64,000 nucleotides of DNA from Litomosoides sigmodontis (Eukaryota; Nematoda; Chromadorea; Rhabditida; Onchocercidae). The notes beneath the pieces are model-generated. The model ran no database searches. It was not told the origin of the DNA and worked only from the letters and a program-made list of their open reading frames with translations. The position numbers were made by a program, and so were the translations under genes. The stretch is taken from assembly GCA_963070105.1 (NCBI GenBank), contig OY718804.1, forward strand, positions 9,950,317 to 10,014,316, in the 5' to 3' direction. Shown here in pieces: positions 29,736 to 42,637 of the stretch (position 1 is the first letter of the stretch; every line of letters begins with the position of its first letter).

Positions 29736-32700
29736 TCAGTCCTTGAGGTAATGATACCAATATGCAATATTAAAGACACTGAACAGCGTTGGGAATAATA
29801 TTGCTGATAGCTTATCAATGTACTGTGTCGCTTGTTCCTGAAAAACAAATTTGTTAATTAGCATACTATCAGGACTAATTGCATTATGCAGCACAGGCAT
29901 GTGTTACGAGAATGACCGGCGTTGCAATGACATAGCCACTGGTCATGTGAATCTTTAAATTGCAAAAAATATGAAATGTAAGTATGGAAAAAAGAGCGTA
30001 TATAGTAAAATTCAATGATCGTTGATCCATTACTCGTTGCTTGATGAGTGTGGCAGGATCGAACGATGATGTTGGAATTGATGCGTAGGATTTTGCATTT
30101 GATTTTATTGCTTCTTGTTTCAAGCAGCTGCACGGACCAGCTATTGAAGCCATTGTTGCTTTGAAATGATCGTTAAGGCCGTAACCAGGTGGTATGTAAC
30201 CGTAATCATTACCACGTGCGAGACTTATCAGTGCGTTCTCCTCGCCAACTCCTCCTCTCCGTCTGCAACAGTGTGCAAGCAATTTTATGCAAATTAACTA
30301 ATTAAAATTTCACTTACTCCTCAATTTCATCCACAATAATTAGTTTAATATTTGAGAAAAAAAGGATGGAAACGAAGATGAGAATTAATTCCTCTTAATG
30401 CACTAACTTAACACTATCATCATTCTGTTGACCTGTTGGTGATATTTTTGATATTACCGGCTTCAGCACCTCCAGCTCCTCCCTGCTCAAATAGCCAACC
30501 CACGCGAGCTCAAGCAGTGAGCAGAAAACGAATGTCATGCAACTGAGCATCCAAACATCTATGGCCTGAAAGGAGAGAACGAATTCATCAAAAGCACACT
30601 TACTTCTATGATTGATCGATGAAACGATGGACAAACCTTAACGTAGCTGACCCGTGGCAAATTCCTTATAATATTACCGAATTGAAAGGTCATTGCAAGA
30701 AGTGAATTAACGCCTAGCATTGTACGAGCTGGTATTGCCTTAGAGCCAAGTGCAAATGAAATCCATGCTGGAATAGCTCACATTTAGCCTGCTAGCTCTT
30801 TCTTCTCTCCTCCGATGCGACAATCGGTTGAGATTGAGAGAGGAAGCGTTAAGCTTAACTTACATATGCAAATAGTAAGATAAGTAGGGAGATAAGCTTG
30901 CAGAATGTACCATCCAGCACGTCTCTTGAAGTGAAAGATCATTGTCAACTCGTGCCAGAAACCAGCGGGATAAGGCTGAAGAAGTTTTTTTTTTTGCAAC
31001 AAACAAAATAACAAAGCAGGGAAAAAAAGCATCGAGGAAGTTTGTTTCAATTTTTCACCAATCAAATTCAGCATTGCTAACTTTTTTTCCCATCCCAAAA
31101 TGTCCTGAAATATAAGTTCTCATTAGCACTTAAGGGAATAAAATGAACAGCGATTGTTGATGGACGATTATTTACGATCAATAGGGAAATGTGCAGATGG
31201 AACACACAAGAGACCTCGGTCTTCCTGAGATTCTCAATACCGGTCAGTTCGTAATCAGCGAGTTCCATTTTTTCACGCATTTTCGAAACACCAAGTGGTG
31301 ACCAAACCATTTCAACTTCATCGGTATTATAGCTAAAAATTACAAACTTTTTATGAACATTAAAATTGCTTGAATTGGCGCAATGAACTTGCTGGTAGTC
31401 GAAACATCGGAGTTCAGGAGTTCAAATTGAAAATTTATGGAATAAAACTGTTTCCTCGACAAAACGTTGCTAATTTCAATTTTAAACAACTTCACATCCT
31501 ATTTCAACAAAGTGGCAGTAAGTGGTAAACTAATTATGTGCGCAGTAAACTGACTGATTCGGTCATTTAGGACTATTTGTAAATGTCATTTTTTTAACTT
31601 AAGTGAACTGACTTGAAGCTTTCGAATGTAAGCGAGCACGTGACATTGTCGAATGGAAATCTCGTTAAATCCATCGTGCACGGTCCTGAAATAAAATTTT
31701 ATTACCTTCCTAAACATTACTCCTTTTCCGTCACCTATTTCACCCTTATCTCTAATGTGTATTTATATTGCTGCTTGATACTTGAAAAAAACTCTTCAAA
31801 TTTCTAGCTGCTATCAATTTCGTTGCTATTTGTTCGTATCGGTGACTTTGATGGAAAGTGACGTTAAACGCAAAGTTTGGAAAAAACAATTTCCTCAAGT
31901 TATGTTATTGAAATTTAAGCCTGAAATTGCTAAATTGTTTTTTTCCACATTTGTTTTCCACACACATTCTCTTTCCCTCTCTCTTCTTCAAGAAAACTCT
32001 CGCTTTCTCTGCCTCCAAATATTGTTATGAAATGTTTGGAAAAAAACATCGCTATTTTAGTTTGTTCTGAATAGATTTTAAACATCTCTTTTTTCTCACT
32101 CAAAGACATTAGGCTAATTTCAGAAAAATTCCACTCAAAATTTGCAAAATTACTCCACTTGCATAGTAAGACTAAAGTTCACCGACTTCTTCTAGTAAGC
32201 TAAATCCTGTACGATCACGTCAGCTCGTTTCAAATTTCGAAAAGAAAAAAAAAAGAAATGAATGCCTTGCAATTTGAGCCTATAATTGGTCCATACAGAT
32301 CCATTGGAGTAAATCATTAAAAAAATATTCGGAAATGGACTTCGATGTATGTCGGCAGTTTTTGAATTAACAAAGCATGAATTAGGCGTCCAAAGCTTCT
32401 CCAATAAAACACTGTTCAGTGATAGATTGTATTTACACGGCTGCATCCAGGAGTAATCCAGGGCTGGATCAAGCCACATCTCACTGATGTAGATGTCCAA
32501 CTGCAACGAGAGATGAACGAATTCAGGTTGACAAAGCAAAATAGGAATTTAGCTCATAGCCGTGCGTGTCATCTCGCCGCTTCTTAGCACCTGTGAGTGT
32601 GAACTGGCAGAAGGAAAGTGATGAGTGCTGTTTACGATGAAAAGTTTACTTGGAAATCGGAAGTGATATCGCTAATTGTTGTAATTTCTTGCACCCAAAC

Positions 32701-34936
32701 TTCCACCTGAACAGTCACCGAGTCTCCTGGTATCTTATGTCGGTTGTACTTTTTCAGAATTGTTTCCAGGATGAATGAATCATTGGCGCAATTCTGTTCA
32801 CGTTTCAGCTTATCGCTACCGGTTGTTGCGAACGCTGCGTGATGATAATTATTGGCCGCTGCGTACTGCAACTCGTCACTCCTTCCGTTAACTGATTCAA
32901 TCACTGGACGTAAACCACCGTACTCGTCCATTTCCCAATCGTATAATCTCAAAAAAAAAAAAAAAAAAATTTTTTTTGCTTTGCAAAATAATGGAGAAAA
33001 AAAGAGGGTTAACTTCAAGGTGCATTTTAAATGCGAAGCAATCGTGTAGGTTTTTTTCCTAAAATAAAATAATCGTTGAAATGTAAAATAATAACAATGA
33101 TTAATAATAATAATAATAATTAATAATGATAAGAGCAATCTCTTTATGCTAACAAGTTTCGTCCAAGCTAGCAAATAATTTCATTCAAATTAAACAAAAC
33201 GCAACAGTTGCAAACTACCTGCTCAATCTTCGAAGAATTCGTGAATTCTTTTTGTACATTGCCTGCCTAAAAAGAAACATTCGCTGAGAGTTTTTTGATC
33301 AAAAACAAAGATTTTTTTACAACTTTAAGGATTTTTTTTTATTTTTCAAAATTTGTAAAGCATCAAGGAAAGGATGGTTCATAATCGATACCAGTGGTAC
33401 AGGTTAGATCGGATCAGGTCAGACCAGATCAAATTCCACGGACAATTCAAAGTTTAACAATGTTAAGTCTTTATCGGTTTCATTTAAACACTCGAATATT
33501 TTCCTTAATTTTCATTTCGAACTGGAAGTTAAGATTAAGCACAATTTATTTAAATTGAATTTTTCAACGTCTCATAGCTCAATTCCAATATGTTATCCCT
33601 TCTCTCTTTTTCTCAACAGAAAAAAGCAAGAAAAGTGCAGGTTTGTTTTCAGCATCGTTTGTCGTCCATTTTATGACAAAATTTTATTTTCATTCCTTTA
33701 ATTCAAAAATTTTGAATTTCAAGAAAAGTTGTTGAAAGAGTTAATCTTGTTGAAAGAGTTAATCGAAGCTATTTGTTGCTTATTATTTTGCACTAATTTT
33801 TTTTTCAAAAATAAATTTTAAGCGAATAACTTTCACAGCACTGGAACGTAGTGGAATGGACGGAATGGATCTGATGGAATAATTCCTGAATTTTAAATAC
33901 CTTAATTTTAAAATGAAATTTTCTGAAAATAATAAAAGCATTGTGTTATCTTCCTCAATTTGATAATTCCCATCTTCAAAAAACAGTAATTTTAACGTTC
34001 TCTCAAGAAGGGAATTTTCAAATTTATAATATTCAAATATTCAAAATTGATTTATATAACGAACAAAGAGCGAAAGAAGAAGTTAAAGTTTGTCGTTACT
34101 CTAGCGCTTCCTCTTTGAAGAGAGAAAGATGGAAGCCAAGGCAGAGTTAATAATGGAGGAGGAAAAGCCTAAAAAGCTAGGCGGCATAATTCAATGAAAA
34201 ATGCGCGCACCTCTTTCCCTTCTTTCCTCAACAGGAAAGAAATACAGAGAACTGAAAGGTTTCAAAGGTATCATTTAAATTTTACATTCTTTATTTTTAG
34301 CAGTTTTTAGTGCTACGCGTTTCATTTCTGCAACAATTCAAATACTGACTTCCTGGATACCTACGTGAAAGTTCACGTAAAGTGTGTTGAGTAATTAAAA
34401 CACATTAATTTTACTTCAAACTTCCGCACAATTCTGAAAGTTTAGAGGTAAAAGGAGAAAAGGAAGCCGCCATGCTCGTCAGATTAGCACGCTTAGCTTT
34501 CACTACTTCGGCGTAACACTCGTAAGTGAAACTACCATTTGACGTAGCAGTAGTAAACGTAACAATTCATAATTCATTAGTAATAATAGTATTGCTATTT
34601 TACGATTTTCCTTCAGACGTTCTCAACTACTTTCACTTTTGGAGTAGTAAGCTTTGAGTTCGATGTAAGTAACCTTTCCATACATTTTTACCAATAATTT
34701 TTGCGTCATTTCTCTCTAAGTAACCTCAATTGTAAGCTTATTCAAATATTCAGTGCTAAAGCATAAAAATTTAATTTTTAATTTTATTGAAGTCGTGAAA
34801 AACGACGATGCGAACGGTTTCATTGTCTCTGTGAAGTGAAAAAGTAATTGGGAGGAACGAGAAGATATTTACAATATGTGAAGTGAAGGAAGGAAGGATG
34901 GAGGATTAATGAATGAATGAGTGAGTGAGTGAGTGA

Positions 34937-34976
<40 letters not shown>

Positions 34977-35845
34977 GACGATTTTAGGACTAACAGAGAA
35001 GTGAAATTCACAAAATACTGTCATACTTTGCAATTATTGAAGGTATTTTCAAGCTTTGCAAGATGCTAGCATTTCCCTTTCGAGCAATCACTTCTTTTAA
35101 GAACGATCATTAATTAGCTAAAATAATTTAGGATTTAAGAGTGAATTGAGCAGAAAATTAGAAAGGATAAATTAAATTGGAAATATTTGAGAGGCGAAAA
35201 TGCAAATGTGTGCAGCAGTGATTGAAGAGACACCTCAGGTATTTCCGACAGAAATTAAGCAACAGATGTTTTCAGTCTCATCTCATTAACTGAGTGAGCA
35301 TTGCATGTCATAATTTAGCACAAACTGTCTCACTGCCAATAATATATTTGCTATAAATAGCCACAAAAGTTTAAGTGTAAGCGACGCAATTCCTCAATTA
35401 GACTTCTCGATCAATGCAATCTAATTTCATATGACGCTGTAAGCTAAGCTGCCATGGAATTGAAAACTTTTCAAAATTAATTTTATCGATGTTAAATTTT
35501 GAAAATACTTCCAAGGAAAAGAAGAAAAGTTTTCTCATTGAGGAATGGTTTTGTAGCAGTCGAAGAAGAGCGCTGCTACTAATTAATTAATTAATGGATG
35601 AGTTAATGAATGAAACAGAAAATTACACCTGAAAATTACTTAATTAGAATTGAACTGTTGAACGTTTCGCATCATTCAAACTAGCAGGGAAAGGAGCAGC
35701 ACCTCCAGGATGGATCGGCGAAATTAGGATGGAAATGAATTGAACTCGTCGTGACGGTACGAAACAGTAATTACCTTGAGTGGGCAGGAGTGATGATGAC
35801 GGAGCAGATTATGCTAATGAGAAGGAGACGATTAGCGTGGTGCAT
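29736..35845 (-). CDS. Cys-loop ligand-gated chloride channel subunit (ACC/LGC-46-like)
   Basis: Eleven exons close in phase to a 524-residue protein: 35845-35775, 33266-33219, 32947-32650, 32500-32266, 31685-31613, 31332-31215, 30975-30864, 30767-30637, 30565-30408, 30262-30034 and 29837-29736. Exon 1 is a signal peptide ([20 protein letters not shown]), 2.5 kb upstream of the rest. The extracellular domain has [13 protein letters not shown] and a 13-residue Cys-loop, [16 protein letters not shown]1 contains [20 protein letters not shown]2 begins [20 protein letters not shown]; the PAR triplet marks anion-selective channels. M3 starts at AIDVWML. The M3-M4 loop is about 100 residues, and M4 ends [15 protein letters not shown]. 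The M2 TFQFGNI wording is closest, from memory, to nematode acetylcholine-gated (ACC, LGC-46 to -49) or MOD-1-type channels. The ligand cannot be read from sequence. One intron uses a GC donor. Confidence 0.9.
33729..33764. repeat. 18-bp tandem repeat, two copies
   Basis: TTGTTGAAAGAGTTAATC occurs twice in direct succession within the first intron of the chloride-channel gene. Seen directly. Confidence 0.85.
34917..34975. repeat. GAGT/GA microsatellite
   Basis: GAGT tetranucleotides pass through a short GCGCGC segment into a GA dinucleotide run, inside the first intron of the chloride-channel gene. Confidence 0.9.
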
Positions 35846-36480
35846 TGAGCGCCGGCCGGTCGTGTTGACACGATGGCCTGAATTACTACTCTACTCCTGC
35901 AACACTACTGGCAACTTCGTGCTAGCACTACTAAACTAAACACACTGATTTGTTTTCCATGCTTCTTCTTCCTCCTCCTCTTCCCACCACTCTCCATCAT
36001 CGTTTCATCCTATCCCTCTTAGGGAGAAAAATCTCGCCTTCCCTCTCCCTTTTCCTTCTCTCTCTCTCTCCCTCCTAGAAAGAGAAAATTCTTTTACGAG
36101 CGAATTATAGTGGCCTTTTTTCATTGTTACACATCTATTTGTTGTAAGCAAATGAAATCAAATAATTTAATTTAAAAAAATTTAAATAAAAAGTATATAA
36201 ATATTTATCTTCTCACACGCATATACTTTATTTATTTATTCTTACGAGAGAGAGAGAGAGAGGGAAAGAGAGAGAGAGAGAGAGAGCTGCAGCGGTATTA
36301 TGCTATCCCATCTATGCATATGTTTATGCAAATAGCGTCTACGTCTGTTATACGATTGCATAACGTCAAGTTTGTCATATTTCTCAAACTTTAACCGATC
36401 TTTTTTTTTCGAGAGAGAAAAGAAGTAGGTTGAAAATGAAAGAAAGTAAGCATCGTTTACCTCGCTATTCACACATACAC

Positions 36481-36512
<32 letters not shown>

Positions 36513-37146
36513 AGGGAGAGAAAGATAGACGCATGACTTAACAAACTTAGCACGCGAGCAGAAAGTAATTCCAGTACAAATCTTATGGGAATTCCCCTCT
36601 TTCCTTCAAACGAGAGAGGAAGAAGAGAGACATGAAGGCTGTTGTTATCTATAAATTAAAAAGAAAAAAAGTTGAGAAATGGTAAAATGAGGATGAGGAC
36701 TATGGTAGTGACGTGGAAATACGGTGAGGAAGAAAAAATTCTCGCACACCTACGACTAGCTATTCACCCACTCGTTGATTTAAACAAATTTTCTCAGCAA
36801 AGAACTTTATTTTTTCATTTATTCATATAATATGACATTAATAGATTAGGTCAAATTATTTGAAAATCATCAATTTTAAATTTACATTCATTCAATTTAC
36901 ATTCCATACAACAACGGAAAAAACTCAAATAACAGTTTAAGTAATTAAGAGCTTAAGCAATTATCAGCGCCGATGATGATGGATGAAGTGGAAGATGGAA
37001 TCATTGAAGGAATTTAAATTGCTGAATAATTAACTATTCATACACAATGTTGCTATTAAAGAATAAGGGGAAAAAACTTTTGAAAAAATTGAATTTTAAT
37101 TTTATACACAAAAAACTGTGGGCAATTAATTAATTACATTCTCATC
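35846..37146. other. Upstream of channel gene; GA/CT repeats
   Basis: This is the promoter side of the minus-strand channel gene and the 3' flank of the AAA ATPase gene. It contains a CT tract (about 36056-36074) and GA runs at about 36245-36289 and 36480-36525, between which a minus-strand open frame is made largely of repeat-encoded Ser-Leu. No exon supported. Confidence 0.5.
36245..36525. repeat. Paired GA microsatellites
   Basis: Two GA-rich runs (about 36245-36289 and 36480-36525) flank roughly 190 bases of non-repetitive sequence. Seen directly. Confidence 0.85.
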
Positions 37147-40046
37147 CTAAATTTTTTTCGAATATTCCATATATTTGGAGCGCATGTGTTCATCTAAAGT
37201 TGGTGAAAATTTTTCAAGCGTTTGCTCAAAATCTCTCGCTGTTACTGCAATCTGTGCAATTAAGTGCGATCTGCTAACATCGCTCTGACGATGGCATTGC
37301 TCCTGTAAATGTATAAATTAACTTCTGATCTTTCATATCCGTTTCAAAGATATCCCATAAAACGAATGTAATCTTCGAAATGTTGAGAAACAGGGACAAA
37401 GACAACTTCATGAAGGTGCGGCATAAACATAAGGTAAGTTCCGAAGCCGACATTGAGGAATAGGAAGGTGAAAAAAGGAAGAGGTATGGAGAAAGCATGA
37501 TTCAAGCCAACAAAATATTTCAGGCTGATGAGCGAACAATAACAATTTGATACTTTCGACGAGAAACCTTCATGACAATAAGAAGATAAAGCACAGTACA
37601 GGATGATTGTAGGCAAATCGTAGAAGCCATCAATCACTATCGAAATTCTATTTTCAGTAAATCGAACCGAAAATTTAACTGTACCATTACCGAAATATGC
37701 GGTGATTCATCAAAAAATGTAAAGGAAGAAAACACAGAATTTGAATGATAAAGCTAGCACCTTGAATTTAGCAAAATGTAAAAAAGCGATTTCCCGAGCT
37801 AGTCTTCTCAGATCGTCACCGCTGAAACCACCCGTTACAGTTTCCAGTACATCCCATTTAACATCGTTCGATATAGTAAGTTTCTAAACGACAAAATTAC
37901 TCGACAAATGATAAAATATAAAGACTGTAAAGAAGGATTTAAAGTTGTGAAAACTTACTTTTCATCCAATTCCTCTCAATCGGATTTCGTTTACTTTGTA
38001 AAAAAAAAAAGCAAAATAAGCTAACGGAATGAGTTGAGACTTACATTTAGGAACTTTTTTAGGAGTATTCTTCTTGACGTAGCGTCAGGTAAGCCAACTA
38101 AAATCCTCTTTTCAAAACTGGAAAGAAGGATTGTAGGAGTCACTCATTTCTTGCATGATCATGCTGCTTCAGTCTACTATTTAATTGGCAACTTCCTCCA
38201 GATGGAATACTCAACTTAGCAGTAGCTAATAACAACAAACCGTCTCAAGAAAGCTTTATCCAATTCCCATGGACAATTAGTTGCACAAATAAGCAATACA
38301 GAACTACGTGAACTGTATAGCTTTTGAAGTTGCAGAAATAGCTCTGTCTGTAAAGTAGAAACACACCTCAAAAACAAACCTCAAAAGTCATAAATTTAAA
38401 TTTAGTTCTAGAGAAATATTGCCGCTTAGGCGATCACTATTACATTCGATGTCATTCAACCTGATGAGTCTTATTTAACATTCGAGACATTAAAATTTTT
38501 CCGACAATTAAACAACGATTTAAATTTCAGCAATTTTGGGATGTGAAACACATTCAGACCCGGTCAAGTGGTAAAAGGCACTAATGAGCTTCCAGAAAGA
38601 AGACACACCTTAACACGCCTAACATTATCATCTTCAGTGACCTGTCTGGTCCGGCACAAACTATCAATTTCATCAATAAATATAACCGCAGCACCATCAT
38701 ACGCAAAGGCGTGATCGAAAAGCTCACGAATTAATTTCTCACTCTGACCACTCCAGGTTGAAATCAAATCAGAGGAAGAAACCTGAAACGAGCAGATCTG
38801 AAACGAATTACTTATATGGATTCACTTTATTAAATCATAGCCTCCTCGTTACACTAATTTATTTCGTGCATGGTACAGTGAAGTTGATGGAATATCGCAA
38901 ATGATGCCGTTCATCGTTAAATATATCATGCTGGGGGATTTTTCTTTAAAAAAGGATTGTTTCTAATTAAGCACACTTTACTTGATAAAATCTGATATTC
39001 ATTTCTCGAGCAATCGATTGGGATAGACGTGTTTTGCCTGAAATATATTTTTTCCCATCTAATTTTTTTGACTTTAAATATTCCTGGTAATCAAACTTTA
39101 TCTCGAATGAATTACACCTAATTAATGAGTAATTCGAAAGCTTCATAAAGCACTTTACAAAAAGCGACGAATTCAGTTGAACTGGCAATTAGTTAAATAA
39201 CTGAAATAAAATGCAATCAATTAGGCAGTTATTTATAAATAGAAAATCCAACCGGTTCCTGGTGGACCGTAAAGGAGAATGCAACGCCAGGGACTATGAC
39301 CTGATGCTGCAAACCATTCCGGATACGACACAGGGTCAACCACGGCCTCCATTAGAGCCTTTTTAGCCTTAACATCGTGGAACCATCAAATCAGACGGAA
39401 ATGACAGTACGTCGACAATTAAAGAACTACTTAAGGTAAATGTGAACCTCTGTCTGTCCAACAATGTCATCTATGTTGGGAAGCTGCGATTTATCCTCAA
39501 CAATGGTGCGTTCAATAGCTTCTCTTCGTGCAGAATAAAAAGGATCAAGATCACTCGACGAACTGTCCTAGAAATCAATTACGGGATGAGTGTTTCATCA
39601 GCTACGTGCGTGTGAGGTTTCCATCCAAATAGCTTACTTGAACTCCTGTGCAGCTACGGAATTTCAAACCACATTCTAATAAATCAATGACGGTGATCAG
39701 CTGGTCATTCGTTCGTTCCGTGAATAGCTCTGTTGAAACAGGAGACTTCATCAAATTATATAGCACTGGTAGCACCTACAATGCTAACTTACTTGTTGAT
39801 AAATTGACTTTGCAGAGGAATCAAGCAGAAAAAAATTTCACATGCCAGCAAACGCGTGGGATACTACCTAGGTCTATCTCATACATACTACCTAGATCTC
39901 ACAGAAACAACTGCAAAACTGTCGAGCATTACCTTATCACGGATAATTTCTGGTGATGGCTTTGGCTCCATCGTTTGAAGGTATAAAATATTTTCCAAGT
40001 ATAGTAATGCAGCGTGTGCATCTTTAAGTTTTCGAGCTTTTGACAT
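37147..40046 (-). CDS. Divergent AAA ATPase, katanin/spastin/VPS4 (meiotic) clade
   Basis: About ten exons give a protein of roughly 450 residues from ATG 40046 (MSKARKLKDAHAALLYLE) to the stop at 37147. An N-terminal helical region of about 130 residues precedes the AAA module. The module has PNIDDIVGQTEAKKALMEAV, Walker A GPPGTGKT (split by an intron), pore loop STWSGQSEK, Walker B VIFIDEIDSL, sensor 1 CATN, the arginine-finger block FLRRFEKRI, and a small domain with GFSGDDLRRLAREIA. The C-terminus (TARDFEQTLEKFSPT...YMEYSKKI) matches the Vps4/katanin C-terminal helix. Clade members remodel ESCRT-III or sever microtubules. No MIT domain is evident and the usual pore-loop W-x-GESEK reads W-S-GQSEK. 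The C-terminal SRH-like region and all nucleotide motifs are intact, so it is probably active. Which subfamily it belongs to is not settled. Confidence 0.85.
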
Positions 40047-40830
40047 TTTAATAATGATAATTAAATATCTGTAATTCACATTGTTTCGATTGTAGCAGGA
40101 AAAGACAACATCTTTGACTACTTAGAAGCTAAATTCTGTCTTATGTCATATTATGGTACTTTTATTGCAATACGATCTAGTTTGTCAAATCAAATGACGT
40201 TGAGGCACAACAAATTGTCAGGCGTAGCAAATTCCTTTCTCTCTAGAGACATCTTATTTGATTGAAGCCCGAGCTACAGCACCAGACCATTGCGTCACAA
40301 AATTCAGGTTTTTCAGGTAAAATATCTTAAATTATTGTTCAGAATCCAGTTGGATTGATGCTGAAAAGTTCAAACAACCAGAAATCAGTCGCTGAAAAAA
40401 TTGGCACTTTCAACCATCAACCGTGAAAGTTATTAACCAAAACAAGATTTCTAGATCTGTTCAATGCAAAATAGCAGCATAAACTAACGCGCGTGTTAGG
40501 TAAAAGTTCAATTGGATCGTGCATTTCATGAAAACAGAGAAAATATCAATCGTTTGTGAAGAAATGTACCATACAAAAATTACATAATGAATGCTATGCA
40601 ATATTAACACTGTTCATAAAATGGACAATTTGTACATGATAATGCCTAGAAGAATCGACATGAAAAAGCAATCGATATCACATTTGTACCGGCTCAATCA
40701 GATGATATATATTGTGGGCGTTCATAATATTTCAGAAAAAAGAATTGTAATACATATTTTGAAAATTTCATCCTTTTTAACTAAACGCTTTCCATGCGCT
40801 ATCAAGGAGTATTGACTAGAAAAACTAAAG

Positions 40831-42637
40831 TCAGGAACAAATGTGGCTGTATGTATTTATTCGTTCTTCAAGCACAGACACATTATAGCTGAGCTGTTGC
40901 GTTATGCTCAGAGCTCTATCAGCCAAAAATAAAACATCCACGAGTTTCGGAAGCAAGCAGTCCGCTAAAGTAACTGTTAAACCTTGGGTACCTAAAATAA
41001 AATAAGTCAGAAATCTCACGAATAACAGGATTAACAAACACTGTTTCACGACAATTTAATCAGCAGTCAGCATCAAATTAAATTTTAGTTTTAAAAATTG
41101 TATATATTTCAAAAATTCTTAGTGGTTGATAGCAAATTCTGAAAGAGATAATTGATAGAATTTCATCTTCTTACAACTTATTTTTCCATAACATACTTTC
41201 TCAAGCTAGTTAAACTATACTTAAGTTATACATATACAAAAATATTTCAAAACGAGCACCGCCTGTTTTCGACGTAGCTTGATAAGCAGCACAAACAAGA
41301 CGATTTTCGATTATATAATATGAAAAAACCAAATCAGGTGGCAATGGAGGATTGAAACATCGTGTTATGGTCGAATTACACAGTTCCAATAACGTATGTT
41401 TTTCAGGAATGCACAAAGTTGAACGTGCCTGCCCGACTAAGCTCTTTATCTAAAAAATAAAACTGGCGAAACATCTGGGAATGGTACGTAAAGTTTTCCT
41501 TATTGTAATGGTCATATAAATAAAAAGTAAAATTTTAAATTTTAGACTTAAATTCCAACATATAATCTATTGAATGCAGCTAAAAATTATTAAAACGAAA
41601 GAACTAAATCATACTTTAGCTAGAGTAGTGATAACGGTGGACGACATCTTGCCAATATCGTCAGGTGACATCTGTTTAATCCATTTCAGTTCCTGAAGAA
41701 TAGCTAACACCGGTTACTTAGGACCATATTTCCTAAAAACAGAAAAGAATGAAAAATAAGAACATAAGAAACTGACTCGAACGAGAATGTTTAGAGCTTG
41801 AACATAGTAATTATCGGCATCTTGTAACTGCTGCAATTTCCACTGTACATCGGGTTGTGCAGCTCCGCGGTAAACACCACCAGGCATTTTCAGATATTTC
41901 ATTATAACCTAAAAATCAACTGATCCAAAAAATCACCCTACACTTACAATTTGCAAAACACTTCCAGTTGACTAACTGACAATTCGTGAAAGAGTCAGTG
42001 AGTAACTTCCGTCCCACTTTGAAAGTTTATTCTAATTTTGGGTCTTCATCGATGGTACCTCAGTTTGTATAATACTCTCGCCATGCAACACAACAGAACA
42101 TTTGAGCACTTCCGCTCCTACACGTTGCACCAGCGAAAATTTTTCTGTCGCCGGATTTTCTGCTCCCAACTTGACGGAAGAATCTACCTTGGCAGATAGA
42201 TTCATCTTTTTACAAATTTGCCGTAAAATATCTTCCAGCTAAAATTTCCAAAAGTAAATTATAAAAAAAAAGGCAGCCAAGTAATCGTAAAACAAAAGTG
42301 AATTGAAACTAGTCTAGGACACTTCCAGCGCAGCATCTAATAGTCGACACACATAGATGCTAATAATCATCACTAGGAATCTCTTCTAAATCATTGAGTA
42401 TCATCAGGTGATAGTGTGAATATCAATTATCACTGCATGAAATACCTTCGCAAAAGTTCTGATTACTTCCAAGCTTTGGAACCATTGCTGTTCAGTTAGC
42501 AGAACACGCTGTATCAGTAATGCTCGTTCTTTTCTTGCTTCAGGAATGCTTCTATCAATGCCGCCATCATCGCCCTCATCATCATCTTCATCTGACTGTC
42601 GATAGACAGTTTCGGTTGCAACATCTACATCACTCAT
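40831..42637 (-). CDS. rogdi: ROGDI homologue (RAVE/Rav2 type)
   Basis: Six exons: 42637 to about 42449, about 42240-42050, about 41911-41781, about 41696-41616, about 41452-41215 and about 40997-40831, roughly 290 residues like human ROGDI. An acidic N-terminus (MSDVDVATE, then SDEDDDEGDD) leads to EQQWFQSLEVIRTFAKLEDI, the equivalent of the ROGDI first helix pair. Signature QWKLQQLQDADNYYVQAL follows, then LPPDLVFSYYIIENRLVCAAYQ and the C-terminal ADRALSITQQLSYNVSVLEERI. ROGDI pairs with Rabconnectin-3/DMXL in regulating V-ATPase assembly and is linked to synaptic vesicles; human loss causes Kohlschuetter-Toenz syndrome. The start lies 0.78 kb from the oppositely transcribed SDR gene, and a TTGCAG acceptor at about 42662 could take a spliced leader. 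Confidence 0.85.

Noticed and set aside
36242..36553. Ser-Leu-rich open frame on the minus strand
   Set aside because: It is made from two GA microsatellites read in one frame; the non-repeat middle shows no family similarity.
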